Below, in pieces: positions 1 through 6,611 of a stretch of DNA of 17,933 nucleotides. The DNA is taken from the NCBI GenBank assembly GCA_963972175.1, contig CAXAVP010000065.1, forward strand, positions 1 to 17,933, written 5' to 3'. Below the pieces are notes generated by a model. That model saw nothing but the letters and a program-made list of their open reading frames with translations, was not told the DNA's origin and did not search any database. The position numbers were made by a program, and so were the translations under genes. The stretch's first letter is position 1; each line of letters begins with the position of its first letter. The stretch is from Arenibacter sp963972175 (lineage in GTDB: Bacteria; Bacteroidota; Bacteroidia; Flavobacteriales; Flavobacteriaceae).

Positions 1-855
1 TCTGTTCATGGTAAATTCAACGGTACCATTGAAGTAAAAGATGGTAATTTGGTAGTAAACGGTAAAACCGTACGAATTACAGCTGAGAGAGATCCTAAAA
101 ATTTGAAGTGGGACGAAGTTGGTGCCGATGTGGTTGCCGAGTGTACCGGTATCTTTACAACTTTGGAAATGGCTCAGTCACATATTGATGGTGGTGCCAA
201 AAAAGTGGTTATTTCCGCTCCTTCCAGCAACGCTCCAATGTTTGTAATGGGAGTTAATCACCAAGAAGTTAAAGCATCCGATAATATTGTCTCCAATGCA
301 TCTTGTACTACCAACTGTTTGGCTCCATTGGCCAAGGTATTGAACGATAACTTTGGTATTGAAGAGGCGTTGATGACTACGGTTCACGCTACAACAGCTA
401 CACAAATGACTGTTGATGGTCCTTCCAAGAAAGACTGGAGAGGTGGTAGAAGTGCCTTATTGAATATTATTCCTGCTTCCACTGGTGCTGCCAAGGCGGT
501 TACCAAGGTAATTCCTTCATTGCAAGGGAAATTGACAGGGATGGCCTTCAGGGTACCTACTGCTGATGTTTCTGTTGTGGATCTAACAGTTCGTTTGGAA
601 AAAGAGACTTCTTATGAAGAAATCAAAAAAGCTTTTAAATCTGCTGCTGACGGGGATTTAAAAGGAATTTTAGGATATACCGATGAGGCTGTAGTTTCCC
701 AAGATTTTATTGGCGATGCTAGAACCAGTATTTTTGATGCAGGTGCGGGAATCGAATTAAATTCTAAATTCTTTAAGGTTGTTTCTTGGTACGATAATGA
801 GGCCGGATACTCCAATAAATTGGTTGACTTGGCTCAATATGTAAATAATTTATAA
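1..855 (+). CDS. gapA: Glyceraldehyde-3-phosphate dehydrogenase, 5'-truncated by window edge
   Basis: This is the glycolytic NAD-dependent enzyme that converts glyceraldehyde 3-phosphate to 1,3-bisphosphoglycerate in the cytoplasm. The frame is open from base 1, so about 50 N-terminal residues of the Rossmann half lie outside the window; 284 residues are visible, against roughly 330-335 for the family. The first visible residues (SVHGKFNGTIEV) are the usual GAPDH segment. The catalytic block SNASCTTNCLAP is intact, with the active-site Cys codon at 304-306, and the catalytic His lies in VHATTATQ, codon 385-387. The phosphate-binding stretch with RGGRSALLNIIPASTGAAKAV and the C-terminal SWYDNEAGYSNKL are also normal. 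It is followed by a strong terminator and then the hexosamine kinase on the same strand. The TTG at 49 is internal and not a start. Family assignment is certain. Confidence 0.97.
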   Translation, partial: SVHGKFNGTIEVKDGNLVVNGKTVRITAERDPKNLKWDEVGADVVAECTGIFTTLEMAQSHIDGGAKKVVISAPSSNAPMFVMGVNHQEVKASDNIVSNASCTTNCLAPLAKVLNDNFGIEEALMTTVHATTATQMTVDGPSKKDWRGGRSALLNIIPASTGAAKAVTKVIPSLQGKLTGMAFRVPTADVSVVDLTVRLEKETSYEEIKKAFKSAADGDLKGILGYTDEAVVSQDFIGDARTSIFDAGAGIELNSKFFKVVSWYDNEAGYSNKLVDLAQYVNNL

Positions 856-877
856 TCTTATTTGGTAATAATTTTAT

Positions 878-925
878 GAATCCTGAGAATGAGTGATTTT
901 TTGCTTATTTTCAGGATTCTTTTTT
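878..925 (+). terminator. Rho-independent terminator after gapA
   Basis: A 13-bp inverted repeat pairs 878-890 with 907-919, with one G-T wobble. The loop is 16 nt and the stem is followed directly by six T (920-925). It lies 23 nt after the gapA stop and 14 nt before the kinase start. It should end most gapA transcripts, so the kinase gets either read-through or its own start site. Confidence 0.85.
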
Positions 926-939
926 AATACACTTGTTAT

Positions 940-1791
940 ATGATATTGATTGTAGATAGTGGAGCAACGAAATCGGATTGGATTGCCTTGGATGAAAAAG
1001 GCAATGAGCTGTTTATGACTCAAACCCTGGGCTTAAGTCCAGAAGTGTTGACGCGGCCGGTCATTGAAGATCGTTTGGCCAATAATTTTGAACTCTCCAA
1101 GAATAGGGAGAAGGTTACCCAATTGTTTTTTTACGGTGCCGGTTGTGGTACCGATAGAATGAAGAAGTTCTTGACAGAGATTTTCAACGACTTTTTCCCA
1201 AACGCTAAGGCGGAAGTACAAGAAGATACCTATGCGGCAATATTCGCTACTACCAAGCTTGGTCAGCACGGTATAGTTTGTATCTTGGGAACAGGTTCCA
1301 ATTGTAGCTATTACGATGGGGAGAAATTGCATCAAAAGGTAACCTCCTTAGGATACATTCCAATGGATGACGGTAGTGGTAACTTTTTTGGCCGTAAATT
1401 GATCAGGGATTATTACTTTAATAAGATCCCAATGGATTTGGCCACCAAATTTGCCAAGGAGTACAATTTGGACGCCGATGTAATCAAGGAGAATTTATAC
1501 AAACAACCCAACCCCAATACCTATTTGGCCACTTTTGCCAGATTTATTGTGGAAAATAAAGATCATCCCTATTGTAGAGGTGTTATAGACAAAGGCTTTC
1601 AGCAGTTTGTAAACAACTACATTATGCAGTTTGAGCTGGCTACAAAAGTACCTGTTAGTTTTGTAGGGAGTATTGCCCATTACTTACGGGAGGAACTAAC
1701 TGCGGTTATTGAAAGAAACGACCTGGTACTAGGGGTAATAAGACAACGGCCAATAGAGGGGCTGGTGGAGTTTCATAGGGCGTCTATTTAA
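940..1791 (+). CDS. N-acetylglucosamine kinase-like, BadF/BadG/BcrA/BcrD ATPase family
   Basis: This is a 283-residue sugar kinase of the ASKHA fold (BcrAD_BadFG family), probably cytoplasmic and phosphorylating an N-acetylhexosamine. The N-terminal phosphate-binding loop is DSGATKSDW (residues 6-14). The second nucleotide-binding loop is ILGTGSN (115-121), followed by a DDGSG segment (143-147), as in GlcNAc kinases. The length fits the short bacterial members. The ATG is the first in frame and lies 14 nt after the gapA terminator. The gene position behind gapA, in a glycolytic setting, fits a salvage kinase. Some members of this family (MurK) also phosphorylate N-acetylmuramic acid, which is noteworthy with a NamZ-like muramidase in the same window; the sequence alone does not settle the substrate. 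The 3' end overlaps the convergent ridA gene by 8 bp. Confidence 0.85.
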   Translation: MILIVDSGATKSDWIALDEKGNELFMTQTLGLSPEVLTRPVIEDRLANNFELSKNREKVTQLFFYGAGCGTDRMKKFLTEIFNDFFPNAKAEVQEDTYAAIFATTKLGQHGIVCILGTGSNCSYYDGEKLHQKVTSLGYIPMDDGSGNFFGRKLIRDYYFNKIPMDLATKFAKEYNLDADVIKENLYKQPNPNTYLATFARFIVENKDHPYCRGVIDKGFQQFVNNYIMQFELATKVPVSFVGSIAHYLREELTAVIERNDLVLGVIRQRPIEGLVEFHRASI

Positions 1792-2164
1792 CGGCGATCA
1801 TTGAGATTTCCACATTGACGAATTTTGGAAGGTTGGCCACTTCAACAGTTTCCCTGGCTGGAGCAGTATCCGCATCAAAATAAGAGGCATATACCTCGTT
1901 AATTTCAGAAAATTGATGCATATCCTTCACAAATATCGAAGATTTCACAACATTGTCAAAAGTCATTCCTGCCTCGGTAAGAATGGCTTTTAAGTTTTCC
2001 AAGGATTGTCTGGTTTCCTTTTTGATATCCCCGGATATTAGATCGCCTGTTGCAGGGTCTATTGGGATTTGTCCAGAAATGTATAGGGTATTTCCACTAA
2101 GGACAGCCTGATTGTACGGGCCTATTGGTGCTGGTGCATTTTTGGTGGTAATTATTTTTTTCAT
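1784..2164 (-). CDS. ridA: RidA family 2-iminobutanoate/2-iminopropanoate deaminase
   Basis: A 126-residue YjgF/YER057c/UK114 protein, normally a cytoplasmic trimer that hydrolyses reactive enamine/imine products of PLP enzymes such as threonine dehydratase. The N-terminal APAPIGPYNQAV and the YISGQIP segment are typical. The active-site arginine is present at R104 in PARETVEVANLP, with the partner Glu at 119, so it belongs to the true RidA subgroup and not to the Arg-less paralogues. Full family length, with no sign of damage. Its last 8 bp lie inside the 3' end of the convergent kinase gene. An A/T-rich hairpin-forming repeat sits 11 nt upstream of the start. Confidence 0.93.
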   Translation of the reverse strand: MKKIITTKNAPAPIGPYNQAVLSGNTLYISGQIPIDPATGDLISGDIKKETRQSLENLKAILTEAGMTFDNVVKSSIFVKDMHQFSEINEVYASYFDADTAPARETVEVANLPKFVNVEISMIAVK

Positions 2165-2175
2165 TTTAAGTGCGA

Positions 2176-2197
2176 ATTAATTTTTTGGAAAATTAAT
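2176..2197. repeat. A/T-rich inverted repeat upstream of ridA
   Basis: Perfect 9-bp arms (2176-2184 and 2189-2197) with a 4-nt TTGG centre, followed on the plus strand by a run of nine A (2199-2207). Read in the ridA direction there is no T-run after the stem, so it does not look like a terminator for the gene upstream. Its place just before the ridA start suggests an operator or a 5'-leader hairpin. An A/T-rich repeat of this size can also occur by chance. Confidence 0.4.
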
Positions 2198-2238
2198 CAA
2201 AAAAAAAGGAATCCCTGTGATGCACTAACCCACTATTT

Positions 2239-2370
2239 TTAAATTTCTTTACAGCCACATGTAGAAGTACAAAATGCTTCTGCACAGCATATTTCTTTAA
2301 TTGGGCTATTTTCCTCCGTTAGATTGAAGGTCTCTAATACATTCCACGCCAAAGCTTGGAGTTGCACCAT
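2239..2370 (-). CDS. Possible cysteine-rich microprotein (43 aa), overlapping frame
   Basis: A small frame from an ATG at 2370 to TAA at 2239 overlaps the last 65 bp of the lipoprotease gene in another frame and then runs on alone. The 43-residue product begins MVQLQALAWNVLETF and ends in a dense cysteine segment, CCAEAFCTSTCGC (residues 28-40), with five Cys in 13 residues. No known family is recognised. The upstream half is shared with the protease frame, which has the better claim to that DNA, so the start is unsure. It may be a chance open frame, a metal-binding peptide, or the precursor of a modified peptide; no modifying enzyme is encoded nearby. Listed because the cysteine density is unusual for noncoding DNA. 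Confidence 0.2.
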   Translation of the reverse strand: MVQLQALAWNVLETFNLTEENSPIKEICCAEAFCTSTCGCKEI

Positions 2371-3097
2371 TTTTGGAGGTGAGCATTTTTGCCATTCCCC
2401 ATCCAAATTGAAGCTCTGCCCGCATCAGACAATTTTGTTCGTTACAGTGGCTTTTGGCATCGGGGTCTTGGTGGTCGTTTACAGGGGCGGTGCCCAGGTC
2501 TACCAAACCAAAAAGATGCCCTGCCTCATGGTTTAAGGTGGCCGTTTCTACAGTGCTGTTATTGATTATGGAACTTCTGGAGGCCAATTTTCTGATGGTG
2601 GCCTCATAAATAACCATGGACGTATTGCGGTATACGGCGCCAAGGGTTACCAAGTCTTCCTCGGGATTGTCGTCCTCGGAAGCGGCATCGGTGAAATAGA
2701 TATAGAGTCCCAAAGTGTCCCCGTCATTGTAAACGGTCCTGTTCTCTTTTTCCAGGTCCGATATTTCCGAAACGCTAAGGCTGTCTTTTTCCGGAGAGGG
2801 TAGTTCCTTGTACACCAAACTGATGTCATCTTTGTGTATCCGTTCGTTCAGCTGCTCAACAAAATTGGAAATAGCCGTTTCCGTAGGGGCATAACCCTTA
2901 ACGTAGGCAATCTCGATCAACATATTTTTAAATTTGCTATTCGAGAGTATGTCATTTGCCGAATCTCCAGGCCCCATTAAATTAGCACTCCTGTTTACGG
3001 CCTGGGTGTTGTCATCGCTATTCTCTTTGGAGCAGCCAAGGAAGAGGGCTAGGGTCAATAACAGCGCAAAAGATAACTTCTTCATATATTTCTTCAT
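2306..3097 (-). CDS. Metzincin-like zinc metalloprotease lipoprotein
   Basis: A 263-residue envelope protein. A lysine-rich N-terminus and hydrophobic core lead to a lipobox-like LFLGC with Cys22 as the likely lipidated residue; the mature chain begins CSKEN. The C-terminal half has a zinc site HEAGHLFGLVD (His190, Glu191, His194, Gly197, Asp200). This fits the extended metzincin pattern HExxHxxGxxH/D with Asp as the third ligand, although His209 in NDHQDPD could serve instead. The CLM at 223-225 resembles the Met-turn, and Cys218/Cys223 may pair. Flavobacterial homologues are often called membrane metalloprotease, with no known substrate. ATG at 3085 (residue 5) is an alternative start that keeps the signal peptide. 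A 16-bp palindrome lies 39 nt upstream. Zincin assignment is fairly sure; substrate unknown. Confidence 0.75.
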   Translation of the reverse strand: MKKYMKKLSFALLLTLALFLGCSKENSDDNTQAVNRSANLMGPGDSANDILSNSKFKNMLIEIAYVKGYAPTETAISNFVEQLNERIHKDDISLVYKELPSPEKDSLSVSEISDLEKENRTVYNDGDTLGLYIYFTDAASEDDNPEEDLVTLGAVYRNTSMVIYEATIRKLASRSSIINNSTVETATLNHEAGHLFGLVDLGTAPVNDHQDPDAKSHCNEQNCLMRAELQFGWGMAKMLTSKNGATPSFGVECIRDLQSNGGK

Positions 3098-3135
3098 TTA
3101 TGTTCAGGGATAGGGCCCATAATATACTAACGATA

Positions 3136-3151
3136 AATACTTGCAAGTATT
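3136..3151. promoter_or_regulatory. 16-bp perfect palindrome, candidate operator
   Basis: AATACTTGCAAGTATT reads the same on both strands. It covers the last two bases but one of the methyltransferase stop codon and lies 39 nt upstream of the lipoprotease start. With no central loop it is a poor RNA hairpin but a good dimer-protein site. A TTG inside it on the minus strand could be a -33 element, though no clear -7 box follows. Function is inferred only. Confidence 0.4.
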
Positions 3152-3863
3152 ACTTTATGACGGTAAGTCTGGCAAGGTAATCATAGTGCTCCCCACTGCT
3201 GATCAGTTCACAAGATAGGTTATTTGCATTTGCCGCTCGCTGTAAAGTATTAAAATCTATATATAGCCACGGAAGAGGACCGCTCTTTTCTCCCTTGTAT
3301 TCCATTTCAAAAACTACCTCCCCATAATATTTTTGGTTGTCCGGAATCCAATAGCCTCCGTCTTCGTCCTCATCGTACATGTAGATAATATCACTGGAAT
3401 CCAGAATTATTTGTCCGTTGGGGCGCAAAAGTGATTTTAAATGGGTGAAAAAGCCATCTATGTTAGTAAGCCTTCCTACTATGCCTATACCATTCATTAG
3501 CATTAATAGGGTGTCAAATTTTTGATTCCTAAAATCTAGGATCCCGCTTAGGGCCGTTTGTTTTATTCCTCGTTGTTTACAGGTTTCTATGGCCCCGGGA
3601 GAATGGTCCAGTGCGATTACACTAATGCCTTTTTTTTGCAAATATAGGCTGTGGCTCCCTGCGCCGCAACCAATGTCCAAGACGCTGCCCTTGCACAGTT
3701 TAAGGGCCTCTTGTTCCAAAGAGGGCATTTTTTTATAGTCCCTAAAAAGATAGGGCAGGGGAATATGGTCTTCCTCGTCCAAAGAGGAATAGGTTTTAAT
3801 ATCTTCGGCATATTTGCCAGATTGGTAGTCCAATAGAGCCTTGCCAAATATGTCCTGAGCCAT
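3150..3863 (-). CDS. Class I SAM-dependent methyltransferase
   Basis: A 237-residue cytoplasmic Rossmann-fold methyltransferase. Motif I is VLDIGCGAGSHS (61-72), the glycine-rich loop that binds S-adenosylmethionine, with the acidic residue at the end of strand 2 in IALDHSPG (Asp86). Later strands include the hydrophobic LLMLMNGIGIVG and the motif-III-like LLRPNGQIILDSSD. About 55 N-terminal residues precede the core. The substrate cannot be read from the sequence; the family includes small-molecule and tRNA methylases. It is divergent from the cysteine-cluster gene, and the start ATG at 3863 lies inside the presumed promoter region of that gene. It is followed by the lipoprotease gene on the same strand, with 52 nt between them. 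Confidence 0.85.
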   Translation of the reverse strand: MAQDIFGKALLDYQSGKYAEDIKTYSSLDEEDHIPLPYLFRDYKKMPSLEQEALKLCKGSVLDIGCGAGSHSLYLQKKGISVIALDHSPGAIETCKQRGIKQTALSGILDFRNQKFDTLLMLMNGIGIVGRLTNIDGFFTHLKSLLRPNGQIILDSSDIIYMYDEDEDGGYWIPDNQKYYGEVVFEMEYKGEKSGPLPWLYIDFNTLQRAANANNLSCELISSGEHYDYLARLTVIK

Positions 3864-3872
3864 TTAAATTTG
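3841..3872 (+). promoter_or_regulatory. Candidate flavobacterial promoter for the cysteine-cluster gene
   Basis: A perfect TAnnTTTG -7 element (TAAATTTG, 3865-3872) is preceded after 21 nt by a TTG -33 element (3841-3843). This is the Bacteroidota primary-sigma pattern at a slightly long spacing. Transcription would start about 50 nt before the ATG at 3927. The -33 part lies within the first codons of the divergent methyltransferase. A perfect 14-bp palindrome follows at 3904-3917. Confidence 0.45.
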
Positions 3873-3903
3873 TATTTTCAGTGCAAATGTGAGACTTTTA
3901 GCC

Positions 3904-3917
3904 AACTTTTAAAAGTT
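3904..3917. repeat. 14-bp perfect palindrome in the leader of the cysteine-cluster gene
   Basis: AACTTTTAAAAGTT is fully self-complementary and lies ten bases before the ATG at 3927. It could be an operator in the divergent gap. It is A/T-rich, so a chance origin is quite possible. Confidence 0.35.
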
Positions 3918-3926
3918 TATTACATA

Positions 3927-4424
3927 ATGGACAAGTTAATTCAGCAACTTCCCAGGATGGCCCAGGAGAAGAATAAGGAGAACAAGAAATTTTTTGCCAA
4001 ACTGCGCAAGAGGCCACCAAAGGATTTGGATTATGTGATGCGCGACCTGCACGAGGCCGAATTTAGGGAGACCAATTGTTTGGACTGTGCCAACTGCTGT
4101 AAGACTACCGGGCCACTTTTTACCAATAATGATATTGAGCGTATTGCCAAGCATTTTAGGATGAAACCCCAGAAATTCATTGATCAATATCTGCTGGTGG
4201 ACGAGGATAATGACTATGTGTTGCAGGAGCTGCCTTGCACCTTTTTGGGATCGGATAATTATTGCGCCATCTACGACGTTCGCCCTAAGGCCTGTAGTGA
4301 GTTTCCCCATACCGATAGGAAAAAGTTTCACCAAATAAGTCGGCTTACCCTTAAAAATGTTGCCATTTGCCCCGCAGCCTACAATATTGTGGAAGAGATG
4401 AAAAAATTACTCGCCAATAGATAG
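3927..4424 (+). CDS. YkgJ-family cysteine cluster protein
   Basis: A 165-residue cytoplasmic protein of the CxxCxxCC (YkgJ/UPF0153) family, thought to bind zinc or an iron-sulfur cluster; its reaction is unknown. The signature is CLDCANCC (Cys51, 54, 57, 58), with further conserved cysteines in ELPCTFLGSDNYCAIYDVRPKACSEFPHT (visible Cys104, 113, 123) and in VAICPAA (Cys148). The basic N-terminal 35 residues come before the cluster. The frame is open upstream to a TTG at 3870, but the ATG at 3927 gives the usual family start and leaves room for the promoter and leader. It is divergent from the methyltransferase. All cluster residues are present. Family certain, role unknown. Confidence 0.88.
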   Translation: MDKLIQQLPRMAQEKNKENKKFFAKLRKRPPKDLDYVMRDLHEAEFRETNCLDCANCCKTTGPLFTNNDIERIAKHFRMKPQKFIDQYLLVDEDNDYVLQELPCTFLGSDNYCAIYDVRPKACSEFPHTDRKKFHQISRLTLKNVAICPAAYNIVEEMKKLLANR

Positions 4425-4519
4425 TTCAACGCTACATAATATGACGGCGTAAATAGGACAAACTGTTGTTTTTTTATTTGTATCTTGGTTACTTACAGTT
4501 GTTTATAGGGTGGTTAAAA

Positions 4520-5344
4520 ATGCATGGTGTCTATATTTATTTTGAAACAATACCTCCGGCACATCGAAGTGTTATCCTAGTGTTGGGTCTAACCTTTTTT
4601 TGGGTATTGGAGTATTTTATTCCATTTTTTCAACTTGAATACAATAAGTGGAAACATGCTGGTGTTAATTTATTTTTCACCCTTACCACTATACTTATTA
4701 ATTTGCCCTTGGCCTTCATTTTGCTGAAAACCAGTGATTGGAGTACGGCCAATGATTTTGGGGTGTTGCAGTGGCTGTCTCCCATGCCGTTATGGGGTCA
4801 GATTTTGTTGGGGACAATGATATTGGATTTCATAGGGTCCTATCTTGCTCATTGGATAGAACATAAGGTAAAGTTGCTATGGGGCTTTCATTTAATACAT
4901 CATTCGGATCATAAAGTAGATGTCACTACCGCAAATAGGCATCACCCCGGTGAAAGTATGCTTCGGTTTGTATTTACCTGTTTGGGGGTCTTGATAGTAG
5001 GGGCGCCTGTGGCGTTGATTATGATCTACCAGGCACTTTCGGTTGTTTTGTCGCAATTTAACCATGCCAATATTTCCATGTCCCATAAAGTGGATGATCT
5101 TATGAGTTGGATAATAGTTACTCCAAATATGCACAAAGTACACCATCATTATAAATTGCCTTACACCGATAGCAATTATGGCAATATATTCTCCATATGG
5201 GATCGTATTTTTGGCACCTATTTAAAATTGTCCAAGGATCAAATTGTTTATGGGGTAGATACCTGTCCCTGTGAAAAGGAGAATTCCATTGCGGCTACAT
5301 TGTTGAAACTTCCTTTTAAATCTTATAAACATCCTGAAAGATAG
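4520..5344 (+). CDS. Sterol desaturase / fatty acid hydroxylase family membrane enzyme
   Basis: A 274-residue integral membrane di-iron oxygenase-type protein. Several hydrophobic segments (about 18-38, 50-70, 95-112, 150-180) surround the histidine boxes H111xxxH115, H124xxHH128 (HLIHH), HH at 141-142 (NRHHPGE) and H205xxHHH210 (MHKVHHH), which together form the usual eight-His metal site. The family hydroxylates or desaturates sterols, fatty acids, sphingoid bases or carotenoids using O2; the substrate here is not evident. The frame is open upstream to TTG 4466, but ATG 4520 is preferred because it has a purine-rich AGGGTGG 8 nt upstream and gives the typical N-terminus. The 3' end forms a hairpin shared with the convergent NamZ gene. 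Confidence 0.88.
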   Translation: MHGVYIYFETIPPAHRSVILVLGLTFFWVLEYFIPFFQLEYNKWKHAGVNLFFTLTTILINLPLAFILLKTSDWSTANDFGVLQWLSPMPLWGQILLGTMILDFIGSYLAHWIEHKVKLLWGFHLIHHSDHKVDVTTANRHHPGESMLRFVFTCLGVLIVGAPVALIMIYQALSVVLSQFNHANISMSHKVDDLMSWIIVTPNMHKVHHHYKLPYTDSNYGNIFSIWDRIFGTYLKLSKDQIVYGVDTCPCEKENSIAATLLKLPFKSYKHPER

Positions 5345-5350
5345 GATGTT
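5328..5350. terminator. Hairpin between convergent genes
   Basis: Perfect 8-bp arms (5328-5335 and 5343-5350) with a 7-nt loop span the stop codon of the membrane hydroxylase and lie 11 nt beyond the NamZ-like stop. Read on the minus strand the stem is followed by an A/T-rich TTATAAGATTT, so it best serves as a weak terminator for the NamZ-like gene. There is no T-run on the plus side. Confidence 0.45.
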
Positions 5351-5360
5351 GACCCTGACC

Positions 5361-6608
5361 TTAATCGTAAATGAGGTATTTGGCCCTAATTTTCTTGAAA
5401 CTGTTGATGTCATCTATCCAAGTCTTTTTTATCTCCTCCTGTGACAGTCCGTCCTCTATTTGTTTTTGTAGTAACTCGGTACCCGCGTGTCGGGTAAATC
5501 CACTTGTCTTGAAAAAAAGACTCTTGTCCTTGGTGTTTCTATAGGCATCCAAAATATAATTAAGATCTACGCTATTCATTTTTGGAGTTTGTGAAAGGTC
5601 TTTTCCATAACACACTTCCCCATTGTGTTTGGGTGATTTGGATCCAAAATTAGGACTAGGGGTGTAGTTAAAGTTGTATTGGGTACTGTCTAGAAACGGG
5701 GCGCCGTATCGTTGGAACTGAAACTCGGTTCCCCGACCGGCATTAATGTTGGTCCCTTCAAAAAGCCCCAAGCTGGGGTATAGGTAAATGGAGGTGTTGT
5801 TTGGTAAATTGGGAGAGGGCCGTATGGGCAATATATAATCTTTGTGACGGTTGTATTCTTCCATGGGTACAACGGTAAGTTGGGCTTCCAACCCATTTTC
5901 AAGCCACCCTTCCTTGTTGATCATTTGAGCGTACTCGCCTATGGTCATCCCATAGACCAAAGGGATATTGGTCATCCCTAAAAAACCTCTATGTTCAGTT
6001 TCCATACTTGGGCCATCAACATAATGTCCGTTGGGGTTGGGCCTGTCCAGTACTATCACGGGAATGCCTTCTACGGCACAGGCTTCCATGACCAACTGCA
6101 TGGTGGCAATATAAGTGTAAAAACGTACTCCAACATCCTGTATATCAAAAAGAACAATATCAATATCCTGCAATTGCCTTTTGGACGGTTTTCTATTTTT
6201 TCCATAAAGGGAGATAATGGGCAGTCCGGTTCTGTCGTCCTTGCCATCGGTGACTTTTTCTCCGGCATCTGCCTGTCCACGAAAGCCGTGTTCTGGGGCA
6301 AAGACTTTTTTTACATCAATTTGTTGGGCCAGTAGGGAATCTACAATATGGGTATAACTAAGCGGATCTGTGTCCTTAAAAATAACACTGGTCTGGTTGG
6401 CCACTATCCCTACTTTTTTTCCTTGTAACAAGGGTAGGTATTCCGAGGTGCGGTTGGCAGCCACCACTATGGGTAGATTTACGGCAGTGACATTTTCTTT
6501 TAGGGCAGGTTCATGCCCCTTATTATTTGTTTTGCCCTGGTTTCCACAGGAAGAAAGTGTCAAAAACAATAATAAAACTGTATTTTTGAGAACGGAAAAA
6601 ACTGCCAT
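5361..6608 (-). CDS. NamZ-like exo-beta-N-acetylmuramidase lipoprotein (DUF1343)
   Basis: A 415-residue envelope lipoprotein with a signal peptide ending in LSSC (Cys21). The body is DUF1343, now linked to NamZ, which removes terminal N-acetylmuramic acid from peptidoglycan fragments (GH171). Diagnostic segments are GKKVGIVANQTS, the signature FAPEHGFRGQADAGE, GLPIISLYGKNRKPS, DIDIVLFDIQDVGVRFYTYI, VLDRPNPNG and RPSPNLPN. Family length is normal. It would act outside the inner membrane on wall turnover products. The start codon lies only 3 nt from the start of the divergent permease, so each gene's promoter must lie inside the other's coding region. It may work with the hexosamine kinase at 940 in amino-sugar recycling, but no GH3 or MurQ gene is present here to prove that. 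Confidence 0.9.
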   Translation of the reverse strand: MAVFSVLKNTVLLLFLTLSSCGNQGKTNNKGHEPALKENVTAVNLPIVVAANRTSEYLPLLQGKKVGIVANQTSVIFKDTDPLSYTHIVDSLLAQQIDVKKVFAPEHGFRGQADAGEKVTDGKDDRTGLPIISLYGKNRKPSKRQLQDIDIVLFDIQDVGVRFYTYIATMQLVMEACAVEGIPVIVLDRPNPNGHYVDGPSMETEHRGFLGMTNIPLVYGMTIGEYAQMINKEGWLENGLEAQLTVVPMEEYNRHKDYILPIRPSPNLPNNTSIYLYPSLGLFEGTNINAGRGTEFQFQRYGAPFLDSTQYNFNYTPSPNFGSKSPKHNGEVCYGKDLSQTPKMNSVDLNYILDAYRNTKDKSLFFKTSGFTRHAGTELLQKQIEDGLSQEEIKKTWIDDINSFKKIRAKYLIYD

Positions 6609-6611
6609 AAA

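Noticed and set aside
2306..2370. A frameshift joining the lipoprotease to the cysteine-rich tail
   Set aside because: The protease frame itself stays coherent to its stop (FGVECIRDLQSNGGK), so there is no sign that the gene is broken.
3870..3926. N-terminal extension of the cysteine-cluster protein from a TTG
   Set aside because: It covers the candidate promoter and leader, and the ATG at 3927 gives the usual family start.
4466..4519. Extension of the membrane hydroxylase from a TTG
   Set aside because: The ATG at 4520 has a purine-rich site before it and gives a normal family N-terminus; the extra residues are not needed for any motif.
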